A stretch of 39,965 nt of DNA, taken from NCBI GenBank assembly GCA_046727955.1, contig JBKPDO010000011.1, forward strand, positions 1 through 39,965, in the 5' to 3' direction. The position numbers and the translations under genes were made by a program. The DNA is from DASVXQ01 sp046727955 (GTDB lineage Bacteria; Actinomycetota; CALGFH01). Within the stretch, counting starts at the first letter, position 1; every line of letters begins with the position of its first letter. Below the pieces are notes generated by a model. That model was not told the DNA's origin and ran no database searches. It worked only from the letters and a program-made list of their open reading frames with translations. This document shows, one piece after another, positions 7,916 to 14,846 of this stretch.

Positions 7916-9321
7916 CAGTTGGACTTCAGGTAGCGGTACACCGCGAACGCCCTGGGCCTGGCCAGCCCGACGTCGCCGCGCCAGTGCGCGATGATCCCCA
8001 CCTGGCCCAGCTCCGCGTACCGCTCCACGAGGGTCTGCACGGTGAAGTCCAGGCGCTGCCCGACGATGAGCTGCGCGAAGTCCCCCGCGAACACGTCGGT
8101 CATGTTCGTCGTCGAGGTGCCCTGGGTGAACCCGGCGGGGATCTGGTTCGACACCAGCCGGGTCACCTGGCCGACCGCGTCCGGGGTCCGCATCGGCTGG
8201 TTGGTCGAGTCGTAGGTCTTGGCGTAGAACTGCGCGATCCTCGCGGGCCAGATGAGCGCGTTCGGCGTTTCGTTGAACAGCTGCGGCTGGTAGATCGTGT
8301 CGATGATCTCGTTCCAGAACGTCGCCGCGGTCTGCGTGGTGCCGTTCGCGGCGCCGCCGAGCACCGAGCTCGCGGCGTCGGCGAGCAGGCTGGCGAGGAT
8401 CCCCCGGGGGTTCGGCGGGGTCGGGAACGTGGTGTTGAACGCGGTCGCACCGGTCTCCCCACCCGCGATCACGCCACCGAAGAGGGCCTGCTTGTCGAGC
8501 TCGAGGGCGACCGCGGCGGCGATGGCGTTGGACACGACCTCGTCCACGTTGGGCGCGTCCTGGAACCACTCCATCGACCCGATCACCAGCGCGCTCAGGG
8601 TCTTCGCGGTCAAGACCACATTGTCGAAGACGGGGTCGCTCGCCGTGACCGTGCTGCCCTCCGTGCGGAACGCGGCGGTGGGGTCGGTCGTCAGCCGGCC
8701 GATGTTGACCACCTTGGCGTCCATCGGGACCAGCTGCGCGCCCGCGCGCATGACGGCGGCGATGTTGCGCGCCCGGTCGATGATGTCGGCCGCCCAGATG
8801 TTCGGCACCACCGCGCTCCCGCTCGTGGTGGTCATCGCGCGGACCTGGTTCCCGAAGCTGCCGTGCTGGCCGACCACCGCCTCGTCCGCCCTCGACCTGG
8901 CGGCCATGTAGTCGGCGACTACCGGGTGGTCCCGCCACGACTGGCCCCGCGCCACCGCGGCGGGCCGGCCGTCCGACAGGCGGATGAACCGTCGCGGGTC
9001 GCCGTCCGCATCGTGCTGATGGCGGGCGGCGCCGGTCGGGTAGGTCTCCAGCGAACGCCGCTGGTACTCGTCTTCCTCCTGCTCGATGCGGCGGGCCTCG
9101 GTGAGCTGGCCGTCCAGCCGGCCGATCTCCTCCCTGGCCGTGCGCTTGGCCTCGGTCAGCTCCCGGACGCGGGTGTCCTCGGCCTCCGAGAGGTCCTCGC
9201 GGCCTTCGGCCTTGACCTTGGTGAGCAGCCGCTTGGTTTGGGCGTCCGCGTCGGACTGGCGCCGCTCCGCCGCGCGGCGGGCCTCCTCGAGCGCGCCAAT
9301 GTGCTCGGTGATCGTGGGCAT
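7915..9321 (-). CDS. HK97-family phage major capsid protein, 468 aa
   Basis: Residues 1-95 form a highly charged coiled coil (LEEARRAAERRQSDADAQ..., ...EAKRTAREEIGRLDGQLTEA), which corresponds to the delta/scaffolding domain of HK97-type capsid proteins. The capsid fold follows from about 140: a SGSAVVPNIWAADIIDRARN segment typical of the N-arm and E-loop region, a central helical block with VVSNAIAAAVALELDKQALFGG (spine helix), and the P/A-domain end with GDFAQLIVGQRLDFTVQTLVERYAELGQVGIIAHWRGDVGLARPRAF. No separate prohead protease is encoded nearby, so removal of the delta domain would need a helper phage, or may not occur. The ATG at 9321 is followed downstream by coupled small genes. The delta domain argues for a true phage capsid rather than an encapsulin. 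Confidence 0.88.
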   Translation of the reverse strand: MPTITEHIGALEEARRAAERRQSDADAQTKRLLTKVKAEGREDLSEAEDTRVRELTEAKRTAREEIGRLDGQLTEARRIEQEEDEYQRRSLETYPTGAARHQHDADGDPRRFIRLSDGRPAAVARGQSWRDHPVVADYMAARSRADEAVVGQHGSFGNQVRAMTTTSGSAVVPNIWAADIIDRARNIAAVMRAGAQLVPMDAKVVNIGRLTTDPTAAFRTEGSTVTASDPVFDNVVLTAKTLSALVIGSMEWFQDAPNVDEVVSNAIAAAVALELDKQALFGGVIAGGETGATAFNTTFPTPPNPRGILASLLADAASSVLGGAANGTTQTAATFWNEIIDTIYQPQLFNETPNALIWPARIAQFYAKTYDSTNQPMRTPDAVGQVTRLVSNQIPAGFTQGTSTTNMTDVFAGDFAQLIVGQRLDFTVQTLVERYAELGQVGIIAHWRGDVGLARPRAFAVYRYLKSN

Positions 9322-9435
9322 ACAGCCTCTCCTTCAGGCACACGTCGGTAGGGTGCTGCCCGGCTGCCACTGCGGTCACGGTGTCGCCGACCCGGGGGCC
9401 CGCCACCGTCCGCGCGGAGAGGCGCTACGGGGATT

Positions 9436-9666
9436 CTACCCCGAGTCCACCGGCCCCTCACGCAGGAACACCTGCAATTGCTGATCCCATGCTTCCGGGC
9501 TGCCGTACTGGCCTTCGCCGATCTGGTTCGCCCAGTTCGCCAGCGCGAACACCAGCTGCACCGCGTCGGTGGTATCGACGATCGCAGCAGCGCCAGCCTC
9601 ATCGCCGGCCAGGCACGCCCGCAGCAGCGCGAAGACAGTGCTTGGGCTCACGTCAGGTTCGATCAT
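9436..9666 (-). CDS. Small acidic hypothetical protein upstream of capsid, 76 aa
   Basis: The ATG at 9664-9666 follows GGAGGG at good spacing. Upstream in-frame codons overlap an inverted repeat and are judged non-coding. The protein is acidic and helical (VSPSTVFALLRACLAGDEAGAAAIVD, DAVQLVFALANWANQIGEG), with no cysteines and no membrane segment. No family is recognised. It lies between the Cys4 protein gene and the capsid gene, in the position where phiRv-type elements carry small packaging or head genes. There are 114 bp between its stop and the capsid start. Confidence 0.6.
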   Translation of the reverse strand: MIEPDVSPSTVFALLRACLAGDEAGAAAIVDTTDAVQLVFALANWANQIGEGQYGSPEAWDQQLQVFLREGPVDSG

Positions 9667-9677
9667 GGTTCCCTCCG

Positions 9678-9721
9678 TCTTTTTAGTGGGGCTGCGAGCC
9701 GGTGGCCCCCTGAACAACCCC
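9678..9721. repeat. Left arm of a 44-bp imperfect inverted repeat
   Basis: Pairs with 10107-10150 in inverted orientation. The shared core GGTGGCCCCCTGAACA is identical in both arms. Both outer ends carry TCTTTTT, and the arms differ mainly over 14 bp in the middle. Together they flank the Cys4 protein gene. Confidence 0.7.
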
Positions 9722-9737
9722 ACGCACACCGTCTCAA

Positions 9738-10067
9738 CTATGAGAATCCGGGGTCTTCCGGTGGAGAATCCCCGGCTGGTTGGCCCGCCAGCAGCGCCAA
9801 TAGCCGGCCTTGGAGCCGCTGCACCTCGGCCTGCCAGTAGTTGAGGCCCTTGCGGGGCGCCGACCGCTCGCCCGCATCATAGGCGGTCGCCACGACCTCA
9901 CCAGCGAGCATCGCGCGCTTCTCCGCCACCGCGAGGCGGCTCTGCAGGCGACGTAGCTCGTATTCGGCAGCTCGCCGGCAGGTCGGGCCGCAGTAGACCC
10001 GAGGCCGGCCGGTCGCCGGCTGCTCGATGCCGCCGCCGCACATCAGGCAGGCGCTTGGTTTCTCCAC
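9738..10067 (-). CDS. Cys4 zinc-finger phage-type protein, 109 aa
   Basis: N-terminal zinc-binding motif C-x2-C (CLMCGGGI) and C-x3-C (VYCGPTCRRAAE), followed by a long helical part (YELRRLQSRLAVAEKRAMLAGEVV ... YWQAEVQRLQGRLLALLA) that looks like a coiled coil. The start is GTG at 10065-10067, preceded by GAGGTGATC. Such Cys4-plus-coiled-coil proteins are frequent in actinobacterial phages and plasmids and probably bind DNA, but no precise function is known. The gene is flanked by the inverted-repeat arms at 9678 and 10107, an arrangement not seen around the other genes here. Confidence 0.68.
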   Translation of the reverse strand: MEKPSACLMCGGGIEQPATGRPRVYCGPTCRRAAEYELRRLQSRLAVAEKRAMLAGEVVATAYDAGERSAPRKGLNYWQAEVQRLQGRLLALLAGQPAGDSPPEDPGFS

Positions 10068-10106
10068 TGGATCACCTCAGAACTCCAGATGTGTACAGAA
10101 TGCGAG

Positions 10107-10150
10107 GGGGGTGTTCAGGGGGCCACCAGCGGATTGGCTCCCCAAAAAGA
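10107..10150. repeat. Right arm of the 44-bp imperfect inverted repeat
   Basis: Inverted partner of 9678-9721. It fills most of the 94-bp gap between the HNH endonuclease stop and the Cys4 gene start. No target-site duplication is visible outside the arms. Confidence 0.7.
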
Positions 10151-10161
10151 CGCGGTCCATT

Positions 10162-10530
10162 TCAGCGGTCGCGCTTGCGCGAGTTGCATTCCACACACAG
10201 CACGCCGTAGCCGGGCGGGCGCGGCGGCCCGCCTTGGGCGATCGAGTGAGTGTGGTCGGCGGAGAGCTTATTGGGTGGGATGACCGGGTGGGGTGGGACG
10301 CCCCAGCCGGGGCAGACGTCGCCCTCGGTGGCGCGCCAGCCGGCGACAGCGCGGGCGCGGGCGCGCCAGTCGCCATGGCCGCCGCGCTTGGCGTCCTTCA
10401 GCCGATCGTGGACACGCTGGCATTCGGGGCAACGGGCGCCCTTGCCGTGCGAGTCGCGCTGGACCTTGACCAGCCGCCGGGCTGGGCACGGCTGCCCGGG
10501 GCTGGGGCCGAGGCATACACGGGTTGGCAT
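10162..10530 (-). CDS. HNH endonuclease, 122 aa
   Basis: Compact HNH nuclease. CPECQRVHD forms the first half of a zinc ribbon, and LSADHTHSIAQGG followed by YGVLCVECNSRKRDR gives the H-x-N/H core with the final Cys pair. The ATG at 10528-10530 is chosen for its AGGAGG at 5-bp spacing; the open frame further upstream is not coding. HNH proteins of this size are found beside the terminase genes of HK97-type phages, where they are needed for DNA packaging. Here no terminase is present, so it could work with a helper phage terminase, or act in homing or defence. That role is inferred. Confidence 0.82.
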   Translation of the reverse strand: MPTRVCLGPSPGQPCPARRLVKVQRDSHGKGARCPECQRVHDRLKDAKRGGHGDWRARARAVAGWRATEGDVCPGWGVPPHPVIPPNKLSADHTHSIAQGGPPRPPGYGVLCVECNSRKRDR

Positions 10531-10591
10531 TGGATCCTCCTGGTGATGATCCCGGCCGGCCCGGGGAAGGGAGCCGGCCGGATCGGGGCAG

Positions 10592-10987
10592 TCAGTCGTC
10601 GTAGTAGTTGCGCACTGTGACGTAGTCGACGCCGCGCTCGAGCACGGCACCGGCTCCTGCCCACGCAGCGAGGTCGAGCAGCTCATCGGCGTACCGCTCG
10701 AGGTCGGCGTGGAGGTCGCCCGAGTCCCAGCCGTTGCGCTGCAGGTTGGAGGCCAGGGTGGCGAGGTAGTCGTCGCGGGTCATGTCGAGGTCGCGGACCT
10801 CGGCGGTGGTCGTGGCCTTGCTCGAGGCCAGGCCCGCGAACGAGCGGCCGCAGCCGCAGGGACCTTCGGGGTTGAGCCGGTCGCGGTCGCAGGTCATGCC
10901 GAAGCGGACCAGCTCCCCGGGGATGGTCCAGCAGAAGTCGCCGGGGCGGTCGCCTTGGGTGCGGCGGGTGGCGGTCAGTACCTTCAT
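10592..10987 (-). CDS. DUF7715-like conserved hypothetical protein, 131 aa
   Basis: The N-terminus MKVLTATRRTQGDRPGDFCW, the segment GELVRFGMTCDRDR and the cluster GPCGCGRSFAGLASSKATTTAEV match a small actinobacterial family that I recall as DUF7715, with three cysteines that could bind metal. The function is unknown. A good AGGAGG precedes the ATG. It is part of the minus-strand operon, 18 bp downstream of the Toprim gene, and is followed after 61 bp by the HNH gene. The family name is from memory and should be treated as probable only. Confidence 0.68.
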   Translation of the reverse strand: MKVLTATRRTQGDRPGDFCWTIPGELVRFGMTCDRDRLNPEGPCGCGRSFAGLASSKATTTAEVRDLDMTRDDYLATLASNLQRNGWDSGDLHADLERYADELLDLAAWAGAGAVLERGVDYVTVRNYYDD

Positions 10988-11005
10988 GTTCGATCCTCCT
11001 GGCGG

Positions 11006-12289
11006 TCAGTCGCGGTAGGCCTTGGAGTCGATGAGCCGGCGAGTCTGCTCGGCCCATGACCACCTCGAATCGAGGAGGGGCAAGCCACCCCGCTCGGCGA
11101 GGTCGGTCGGGCCTGGGATCTCCGGCAGGTCGGGGAGGGTGAAGTCGTCGGTGGCGACGTGGAGCGCGCTGTTCAGCTCGTCGATCTCGGCGCGCATCTC
11201 CGCAAGCCTAGCCGCGGCCTGGGCGCGAATTGACTCCAATGCGGCGGGGTCGAGCTGCTCGTCGACCGCCGCCTGCGCCTGGGCGAGCCACGCCTGCCGC
11301 GCATGGTAGACCCGCACCTCGAGCATCCGGTCGTAGTAAGGCAGCATCGCGTCGCGGGCGAGCTGGCGGAGCAGGTTGGGTTGGAGGGTGGCGAGCGCGT
11401 CGATCTCGGTCTGCCGGACGCCCTTGAGGGCCTGCCACTTGTCGGCGCGCTTCTCCGTCTCCTTCAGTGGGGTTTCCGGCAGGCCGTACTCTCGGACCTG
11501 GTCGGGGGTGAGCGCGACGCGGTGCACCTCGTAGGTGAGTGCGGGGAAGTGCAGCGACTGGAACGCCTGCAGCTTGCGGCAGACGGAGACGCCCATCTGC
11601 CAGCCGGCCGGGTCGCAGTCGCTGAAGTACAGCACGACCATGGGGCGGCCGTCCGCCGCGCCGATCTTGGCCATCTGGTAGATGAGCGTGGAGCTCGACT
11701 CCCCGGTCGGCAGGTACAGGTCGGCACCGCGTTCCCTAGCGATCGGGGCGAGGACCTCGCCGAGGGAGGCTTTCTCGCCGATGAGGACGATCTTGTAGGG
11801 CTGGGTGCCGACGAAGCCGTCGACGTCGACCTGGGGGACAATGTCCTCCACGGTGGGGATGGAGACGTCGATCCCGACGTTGATGTAGGGCTCCGGCTCA
11901 GGCGGCTTGAACAGGCGCACGACCGGCGGAGCGTTGCGCTGGTCGATGATCTGATCGAAGGGGATGTAGCCGAGGAACCGGGCCGCCTTCCCGGCGTCTT
12001 CGGACAGCCACAGCCAGTCCTTCTCGGTGTTGGCGTAGGGGAGGCCGTTGGGCTTGGTGCGGCCCAACACCATGTAGTGCAAGCCGCGGAGGTGGATCTG
12101 CCGGTCGCCCAAGCCGAGGTCGCGGGCGGTGGTGGCAAGCCACCCCGCGTCCCGGTGGCCGGCGGGGGTGTCGAGACGGTACGGGTCGTTGTCCTTGTCG
12201 AGGACGGTGAGGTCCTTCATGGACAGGCGATGCTCGGCGGCGGCCAACTCGAGGACGCTGCGGAGCGAGGGGTTGTGCTCGATCATCAT
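11006..12289 (-). CDS. Toprim-domain protein related to topoisomerase VI A / Spo11-like enzymes, 427 aa
   Basis: A Toprim fold is visible at about residues 165-260: the conserved Glu in LIGEKASLGEVL (E172) and the Asp pair in LYFSDCDPAGWQM (D224, D226). Downstream, ETEKRADKWQALKG and TEIDAL (E295, D297) resemble the C-terminal region of Topo VI A/Spo11 relatives. The N-terminal part (HLRGLHYMVLGRTKPNG at 67-82) looks like the winged-helix segment that carries the catalytic tyrosine in that family; Tyr72 is a candidate, but this is uncertain. The last 90 residues form a long helical region. The start is the ATG at 12287-12289, with GGAAGG upstream. The position next to an ATPase suggests replication or DNA processing. 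No B-subunit is encoded. Confidence 0.7.
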   Translation of the reverse strand: MMIEHNPSLRSVLELAAAEHRLSMKDLTVLDKDNDPYRLDTPAGHRDAGWLATTARDLGLGDRQIHLRGLHYMVLGRTKPNGLPYANTEKDWLWLSEDAGKAARFLGYIPFDQIIDQRNAPPVVRLFKPPEPEPYINVGIDVSIPTVEDIVPQVDVDGFVGTQPYKIVLIGEKASLGEVLAPIARERGADLYLPTGESSSTLIYQMAKIGAADGRPMVVLYFSDCDPAGWQMGVSVCRKLQAFQSLHFPALTYEVHRVALTPDQVREYGLPETPLKETEKRADKWQALKGVRQTEIDALATLQPNLLRQLARDAMLPYYDRMLEVRVYHARQAWLAQAQAAVDEQLDPAALESIRAQAAARLAEMRAEIDELNSALHVATDDFTLPDLPEIPGPTDLAERGGLPLLDSRWSWAEQTRRLIDSKAYRD

Positions 12290-12390
12290 GCTGCTAGCCT
12301 TCCAAGTGTGTGATGGCCCGTGGCCCTGGCCCTGTCCGGCTGGGGCCACGTTCTGTCCTGGGTCGGCTCGAGCCGGGGGCCCGCGGGCGT

Positions 12391-12579
12391 TCACCGTTCG
12401 ATCCTTCGGGGCAGCCGGCCCGATCCCGAGCAGAGCCGTTTGACCCGGCCGGTGCCGACCGTGCGGACGGCGCGGGCGGAGACGGGGATGCTCAGGTAGT
12501 GGCGGGGTACGGTCCCGTCCGCTCGGAGCCGGAGGAGCCGCGTGCACATGTCGCAGCGCCCGAGCGTGGTGAAGATCAT
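12391..12579 (-). CDS. Small zinc-finger peptide, 62 aa
   Basis: Encoded by an ATG at 12577-12579 that overlaps the stop of the AAA ATPase gene (ATGA). C-x2-C (CDMC) near the N-terminus, then RLRADGTVPRHY with a His, and LCSGSGRLPRR near the end. This is the pattern of short C-x2-C...H...C-x-GSG zinc-binding proteins common in actinobacterial phages. The function is unknown; nucleic-acid binding is likely from the basic C-terminus. The coupling to the ATPase suggests a helper role in replication. Confidence 0.68.
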   Translation of the reverse strand: MIFTTLGRCDMCTRLLRLRADGTVPRHYLSIPVSARAVRTVGTGRVKRLCSGSGRLPRRIER

Positions 12580-13673
12580 CGGGCGTGCCCCTGCCGGGTG
12601 TCCTCGCGTTCCTCTGGGGGGGTGTTGGGTGTGTTGGATGTGTTGGAAGCGAAGAGCGTCTCGTCTTCGGTTCCAACACTTCCAACAGATCCAACAGGGG
12701 TGTAGAGGCCGCGTTGTGGGCGCTGGAGCCGCCCGGCGGCGAGCGCGCGGGCGAGGTACACCTGCGCCGTCTTGGGGTCGAGATCGGGCAGCGCCTTGGC
12801 GACCTCGGCGGGCCGGACCCCGTCGGGGTGGGCGTAGGCGTACAGGATCACGTCGATGGCGCGGTCGCCAAGGTTGGCGGTCGCCTTGGTGGTGGCCTTG
12901 ACCTTGGCGGCCTTGGTGGCGGCCTCGCCGAGGTCGTCGCCGTCGAGCTGCCAGCAGTGGCCGTCCCTGAACTCGAGCGCGTACTCGGCCTCGCGGACGT
13001 CGCGGCCGGTGACCTTGAGCAGCCCTGCGGTTTCCTGCCGGTCCCTGGCGAGCACGACAACGGTGTCTGCCGCGCCGGCCAAGCCGTGCGTGCCAGAGAC
13101 GGAGTCGACGAAGTCGTCGACGTCGGCCTTGCGGTCGTGGTGGTTGACCAGCAGTGCCATGCCGGGGTAGCGGTCGCACAGTGCGTGGAGCGCGCTGCCC
13201 ACGCGGTAGTCGCGCTGGTAGGGCGATTCGCCCTGGAGCGCCGGCGGCATCACCTTGCCGAGCGTGTCGAGGATGACCAGGGGCCGCAGGGTGCCGTAGG
13301 ACTCGAGCCACGCGGCGATGGTGGCGATGACGTGGCCGGGCTCGATGCGGGTCAGGTAGTCGAGCAGGGCGGGGATCGGCTCGTGGTTGAGCAGCTTGCG
13401 GCAGCGGTCCTGCAGGCGACGGTCGCCGTCCTCGAGCGCGAGGTACAACACCGGCCGGGCCGGGCCGACCTTGATCCTGCCGAGGGTGTAGCCGCCGCTT
13501 GCGAGCCCGAGGCCGTGGCCGAGCACCATCCAGGATTTGCCGATCTTGGGTGCGCCGATGTTCAGGGTGAGGCCCTCGGGGATGATGCCGGGGACGGCGA
13601 ACTCGAGCGGCGGGAACTCCTGGATGTCGAGCCATGCGCCGTTGCGGAGGCCGGCGAGCAGGTCGTCGGTCAT
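12576..13673 (-). CDS. AAA_25/RepA-type replicative ATPase, 365 aa
   Basis: RecA-fold ATPase of the AAA_25 (RepA/DnaB-like) group. A primase-helicase-style N-terminus FPPLEFAVPGIIPEG leads into Walker A IGAPKIGKSW (39-48), LYLALEDGDRRLQDRC (77-92), Walker B LVILDTLGKV and LLVNHHDRKA. The last 90 residues hold a winged helix (AIDVILYAYAHPDGVRPAEVAKAL...). The start is the ATG at 13671-13673, which overlaps the stop of the upstream 97-aa gene. The C-terminus has short repeats SVGSVG and SNTSNTPNT, encoded by the 9-bp repeat array at 12623-12697. It is the best candidate for the element's replication ATPase. No primase domain is fused. Confidence 0.83.
   Translation of the reverse strand: MTDDLLAGLRNGAWLDIQEFPPLEFAVPGIIPEGLTLNIGAPKIGKSWMVLGHGLGLASGGYTLGRIKVGPARPVLYLALEDGDRRLQDRCRKLLNHEPIPALLDYLTRIEPGHVIATIAAWLESYGTLRPLVILDTLGKVMPPALQGESPYQRDYRVGSALHALCDRYPGMALLVNHHDRKADVDDFVDSVSGTHGLAGAADTVVVLARDRQETAGLLKVTGRDVREAEYALEFRDGHCWQLDGDDLGEAATKAAKVKATTKATANLGDRAIDVILYAYAHPDGVRPAEVAKALPDLDPKTAQVYLARALAAGRLQRPQRGLYTPVGSVGSVGTEDETLFASNTSNTPNTPPEEREDTRQGHAR
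12623..12697. repeat. Symmetric array of six 9-bp repeats forming an imperfect stem of about 32 bp
   Basis: Three direct copies on the left (TGTTGGGTG, TGTTGGATG, TGTTGGAAG; 12623-12649) face three inverted copies on the right (TTCCAACAC, TTCCAACAG, ATCCAACAG; 12671-12697). Pairing 12623-12648 with 12671-12696 gives 23 Watson-Crick pairs and one G-T out of 26. A further 6-bp stem CGAAGA/TCTTCG (12650-12655, 12664-12669) closes on an 8-nt loop. It lies within the 3' end of the replicative ATPase gene, just ahead of the next start codon. It may be an iteron-type origin, a cruciform recognised by the ATPase, or an mRNA hairpin. Confidence 0.8.
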
Positions 13674-13963
13674 GGCTCCGACCAGTCCTTCCCGTCGGCC
13701 CACTCGGGAGTCTCGAGGGGGGTGGCAAGCCACCCGCGGTATGCCTCGCGCTCGGTGGCGTGCCAGGCGACCGCGGCGACGGCCTCGGCGACCTCGTGGC
13801 GCCGTGCCTGGGCGACCGCGACCTTGGCGGCGCGCTCGGAGTCGAGCCGGGTGAAGACGGCCTCGAGGGAACCGAGCTCGAGGGACTGCTCGGCGATCGT
13901 GGCGCACCAGCGCGGCCGCCGCCGCGGCCGTGGTGGGCAATAGCGGACTCGGCGGCGGGTCAC
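13670..13963 (-). CDS. Hypothetical helical protein in the replication operon, 97 aa
   Basis: The GTG at 13961-13963 overlaps the stop of the upstream 70-aa gene (GTGA); a GTG nine bases earlier (13972) is an alternative. After a basic start (TRRRVRYCPPRPRRRPRWC) the protein is a long Ala/Glu-rich helix (LEAVFTRLDSERAAKVAVAQARRHEVAEAVAAV). No family is recognised. Its TGA overlaps the ATG of the replicative ATPase, so it is expressed with it and may be a loader or partner. That is inference from the overlap only. Confidence 0.6.
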   Translation of the reverse strand: MTRRRVRYCPPRPRRRPRWCATIAEQSLELGSLEAVFTRLDSERAAKVAVAQARRHEVAEAVAAVAWHATEREAYRGWLATPLETPEWADGKDWSEP

Positions 13964-14172
13964 GACGGCCACCCGGCCCGTTCGCTCTCGCCCTGGTCGA
14001 GGCGCTCGCGGATACGGCTCAGCTCAGTCCGGATGCCGGCCAGCGCCTTGATCAGGGCGGCGCAGCAGCCACACGTGCAGTCCCCGGGGTCGGCTACACT
14101 CAGGGTGCTGTCCGGGACGACGGCCGACGGCTTGAGCGGCTCTGCGGGGCCGCTCGCCGCGTCAGGAGGCAC
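13960..14172 (-). CDS. Small Cys-containing hypothetical protein, 70 aa
   Basis: The N-terminal half is Pro/Ser/Ala-rich. The centre has a cysteine cluster (DCTCGCCAAL). The C-terminal half is a helix (LAGIRTELSRIRERLDQGESER) that could form a coiled coil. Not recognised. The ATG at 14170-14172 lies within the 3' end of the HTH gene (11-bp overlap), and its stop overlaps the next start. The tight packing supports its reality despite the small size. Confidence 0.55.
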   Translation of the reverse strand: MPPDAASGPAEPLKPSAVVPDSTLSVADPGDCTCGCCAALIKALAGIRTELSRIRERLDQGESERAGWPS

Positions 14173-14377
14173 GGCCAGTCGTCTCCCGTTCCCGCCTTGC
14201 CATCCGCTCCTGCTCCCACTCGAGGACGCCCTGTAGGGGATAGCGGACGGGGCCAGCGTCGCCGCCGGTGCGGAAGTAGGGCGGGCCGGTGCCCGTATAG
14301 TTCCAGTTATAGACAGCCGCGAGCGACACGCCCTCGCGGGCGGCTAGCTCTGCCGGGCTCAAGTGCTCACCGGGCAT
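14162..14377 (-). CDS. AlpA-like helix-turn-helix protein, first gene of the leftward operon, 71 aa
   Basis: LSPAELAAREGVSLAAVYNWNYTGTGP is a MerR/AlpA-type helix-turn-helix with its characteristic turn, and PLQGVLEWEQERMARRERE is the closing helix. Proteins of this type act as excisionases or as activators of phage satellite genes (AlpA). Here it is the promoter-proximal gene of the element's main transcript. The ATG at 14375-14377 follows GGGAG. It is divergent from the XRE repressor across a 100-bp control region, as in cI/cro-type switches, so it could be the Cro/Xis counterpart. That role is inferred. Confidence 0.75.
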   Translation of the reverse strand: MPGEHLSPAELAAREGVSLAAVYNWNYTGTGPPYFRTGGDAGPVRYPLQGVLEWEQERMARRERETTGRAS

Positions 14378-14405
14378 GCTCCCTCGTTTCGTCAGGGCAG
14401 CGATA

Positions 14406-14459
14406 TGATTCGCCAGCTCTGCCAGATCTTAGAAGCGCTTCTAGTGATTCGCAAGCTCT
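14406..14459. promoter_or_regulatory. Lysogeny-type switch region: promoter with overlapping operator
   Basis: For the leftward operon, minus-strand -35 TTGCGA (14449-14454) and -10 TAAGAT (14426-14431) are 17 bp apart. A perfect 14-bp palindrome TAGAAGCGCTTCTA (14430-14443) fills the spacer and touches the -10. A direct repeat TGATTCGC(C/A)AGCTCT occurs at 14406-14420 and 14445-14459. The region lies between the divergent XRE repressor and AlpA-like genes, so a repressor bound to the palindrome would block RNA polymerase. A promoter for the rightward pair was not identified with confidence. Confidence 0.6.
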
Positions 14460-14477
14460 TCGAGTAGACTCGTCAAC

Positions 14478-14846
14478 ATGACGAATCAACGGGAAACGAC
14501 GAGTGAGCGGGTCGTCCGGATAGTCCAGGCGACCCGCAAGCGCCTCGGCTGGAGCGCCACCCGGCTCGCCGAGGAGTGCGCCAAGCACGGCCACCCCGAG
14601 GTCACCGACCAGGTCATCTACAACCTCGAGCAGCGCCGCCGGGAGGAGGTCACCGTCGACCAGCTCGAGGCGTTCTCCCAGGCGCTGCTGATACCAGCGC
14701 ACATGATGCTCGGCCAGGCTGGCCTGACGGCCTCGTTGTGGTTCGAGTCCGATGCCGAGCGACGCGCGTTCGGCGATGCCTTGCGGACCGTCTACCGCAC
14801 GGTCGGCTACCTCGCCACCCCCGACCAGAAAGAGGGAGGCGCCTGA
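14478..14846 (+). CDS. XRE-family repressor of the element, 122 aa
   Basis: N-terminal helix-turn-helix of the XRE/Cro type: RKRLGWSATRLAEECAKHG, then VTDQVIYNLEQRRREEVTVDQLEAFSQAL. The C-terminus (about 85-122) has no peptidase motif, so it is not a LexA/CI-type autocleaving repressor. It is expressed divergently from the leftward operon, and its TGA overlaps the integrase ATG (TGATG), so repressor and integrase are made together in the integrated state. It most likely binds the palindrome in the intergenic control region and keeps replication and capsid genes silent. How it is inactivated is not evident. Confidence 0.82.
   Translation: MTNQRETTSERVVRIVQATRKRLGWSATRLAEECAKHGHPEVTDQVIYNLEQRRREEVTVDQLEAFSQALLIPAHMMLGQAGLTASLWFESDAERRAFGDALRTVYRTVGYLATPDQKEGGA

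Noticed and set aside
7915..9321. Encapsulin nanocompartment instead of phage capsid
   Set aside because: A 95-residue coiled-coil delta-type N-terminal domain, a neighbouring HNH nuclease and the integrase context favour a phage capsid; no encapsulin cargo gene is adjacent.
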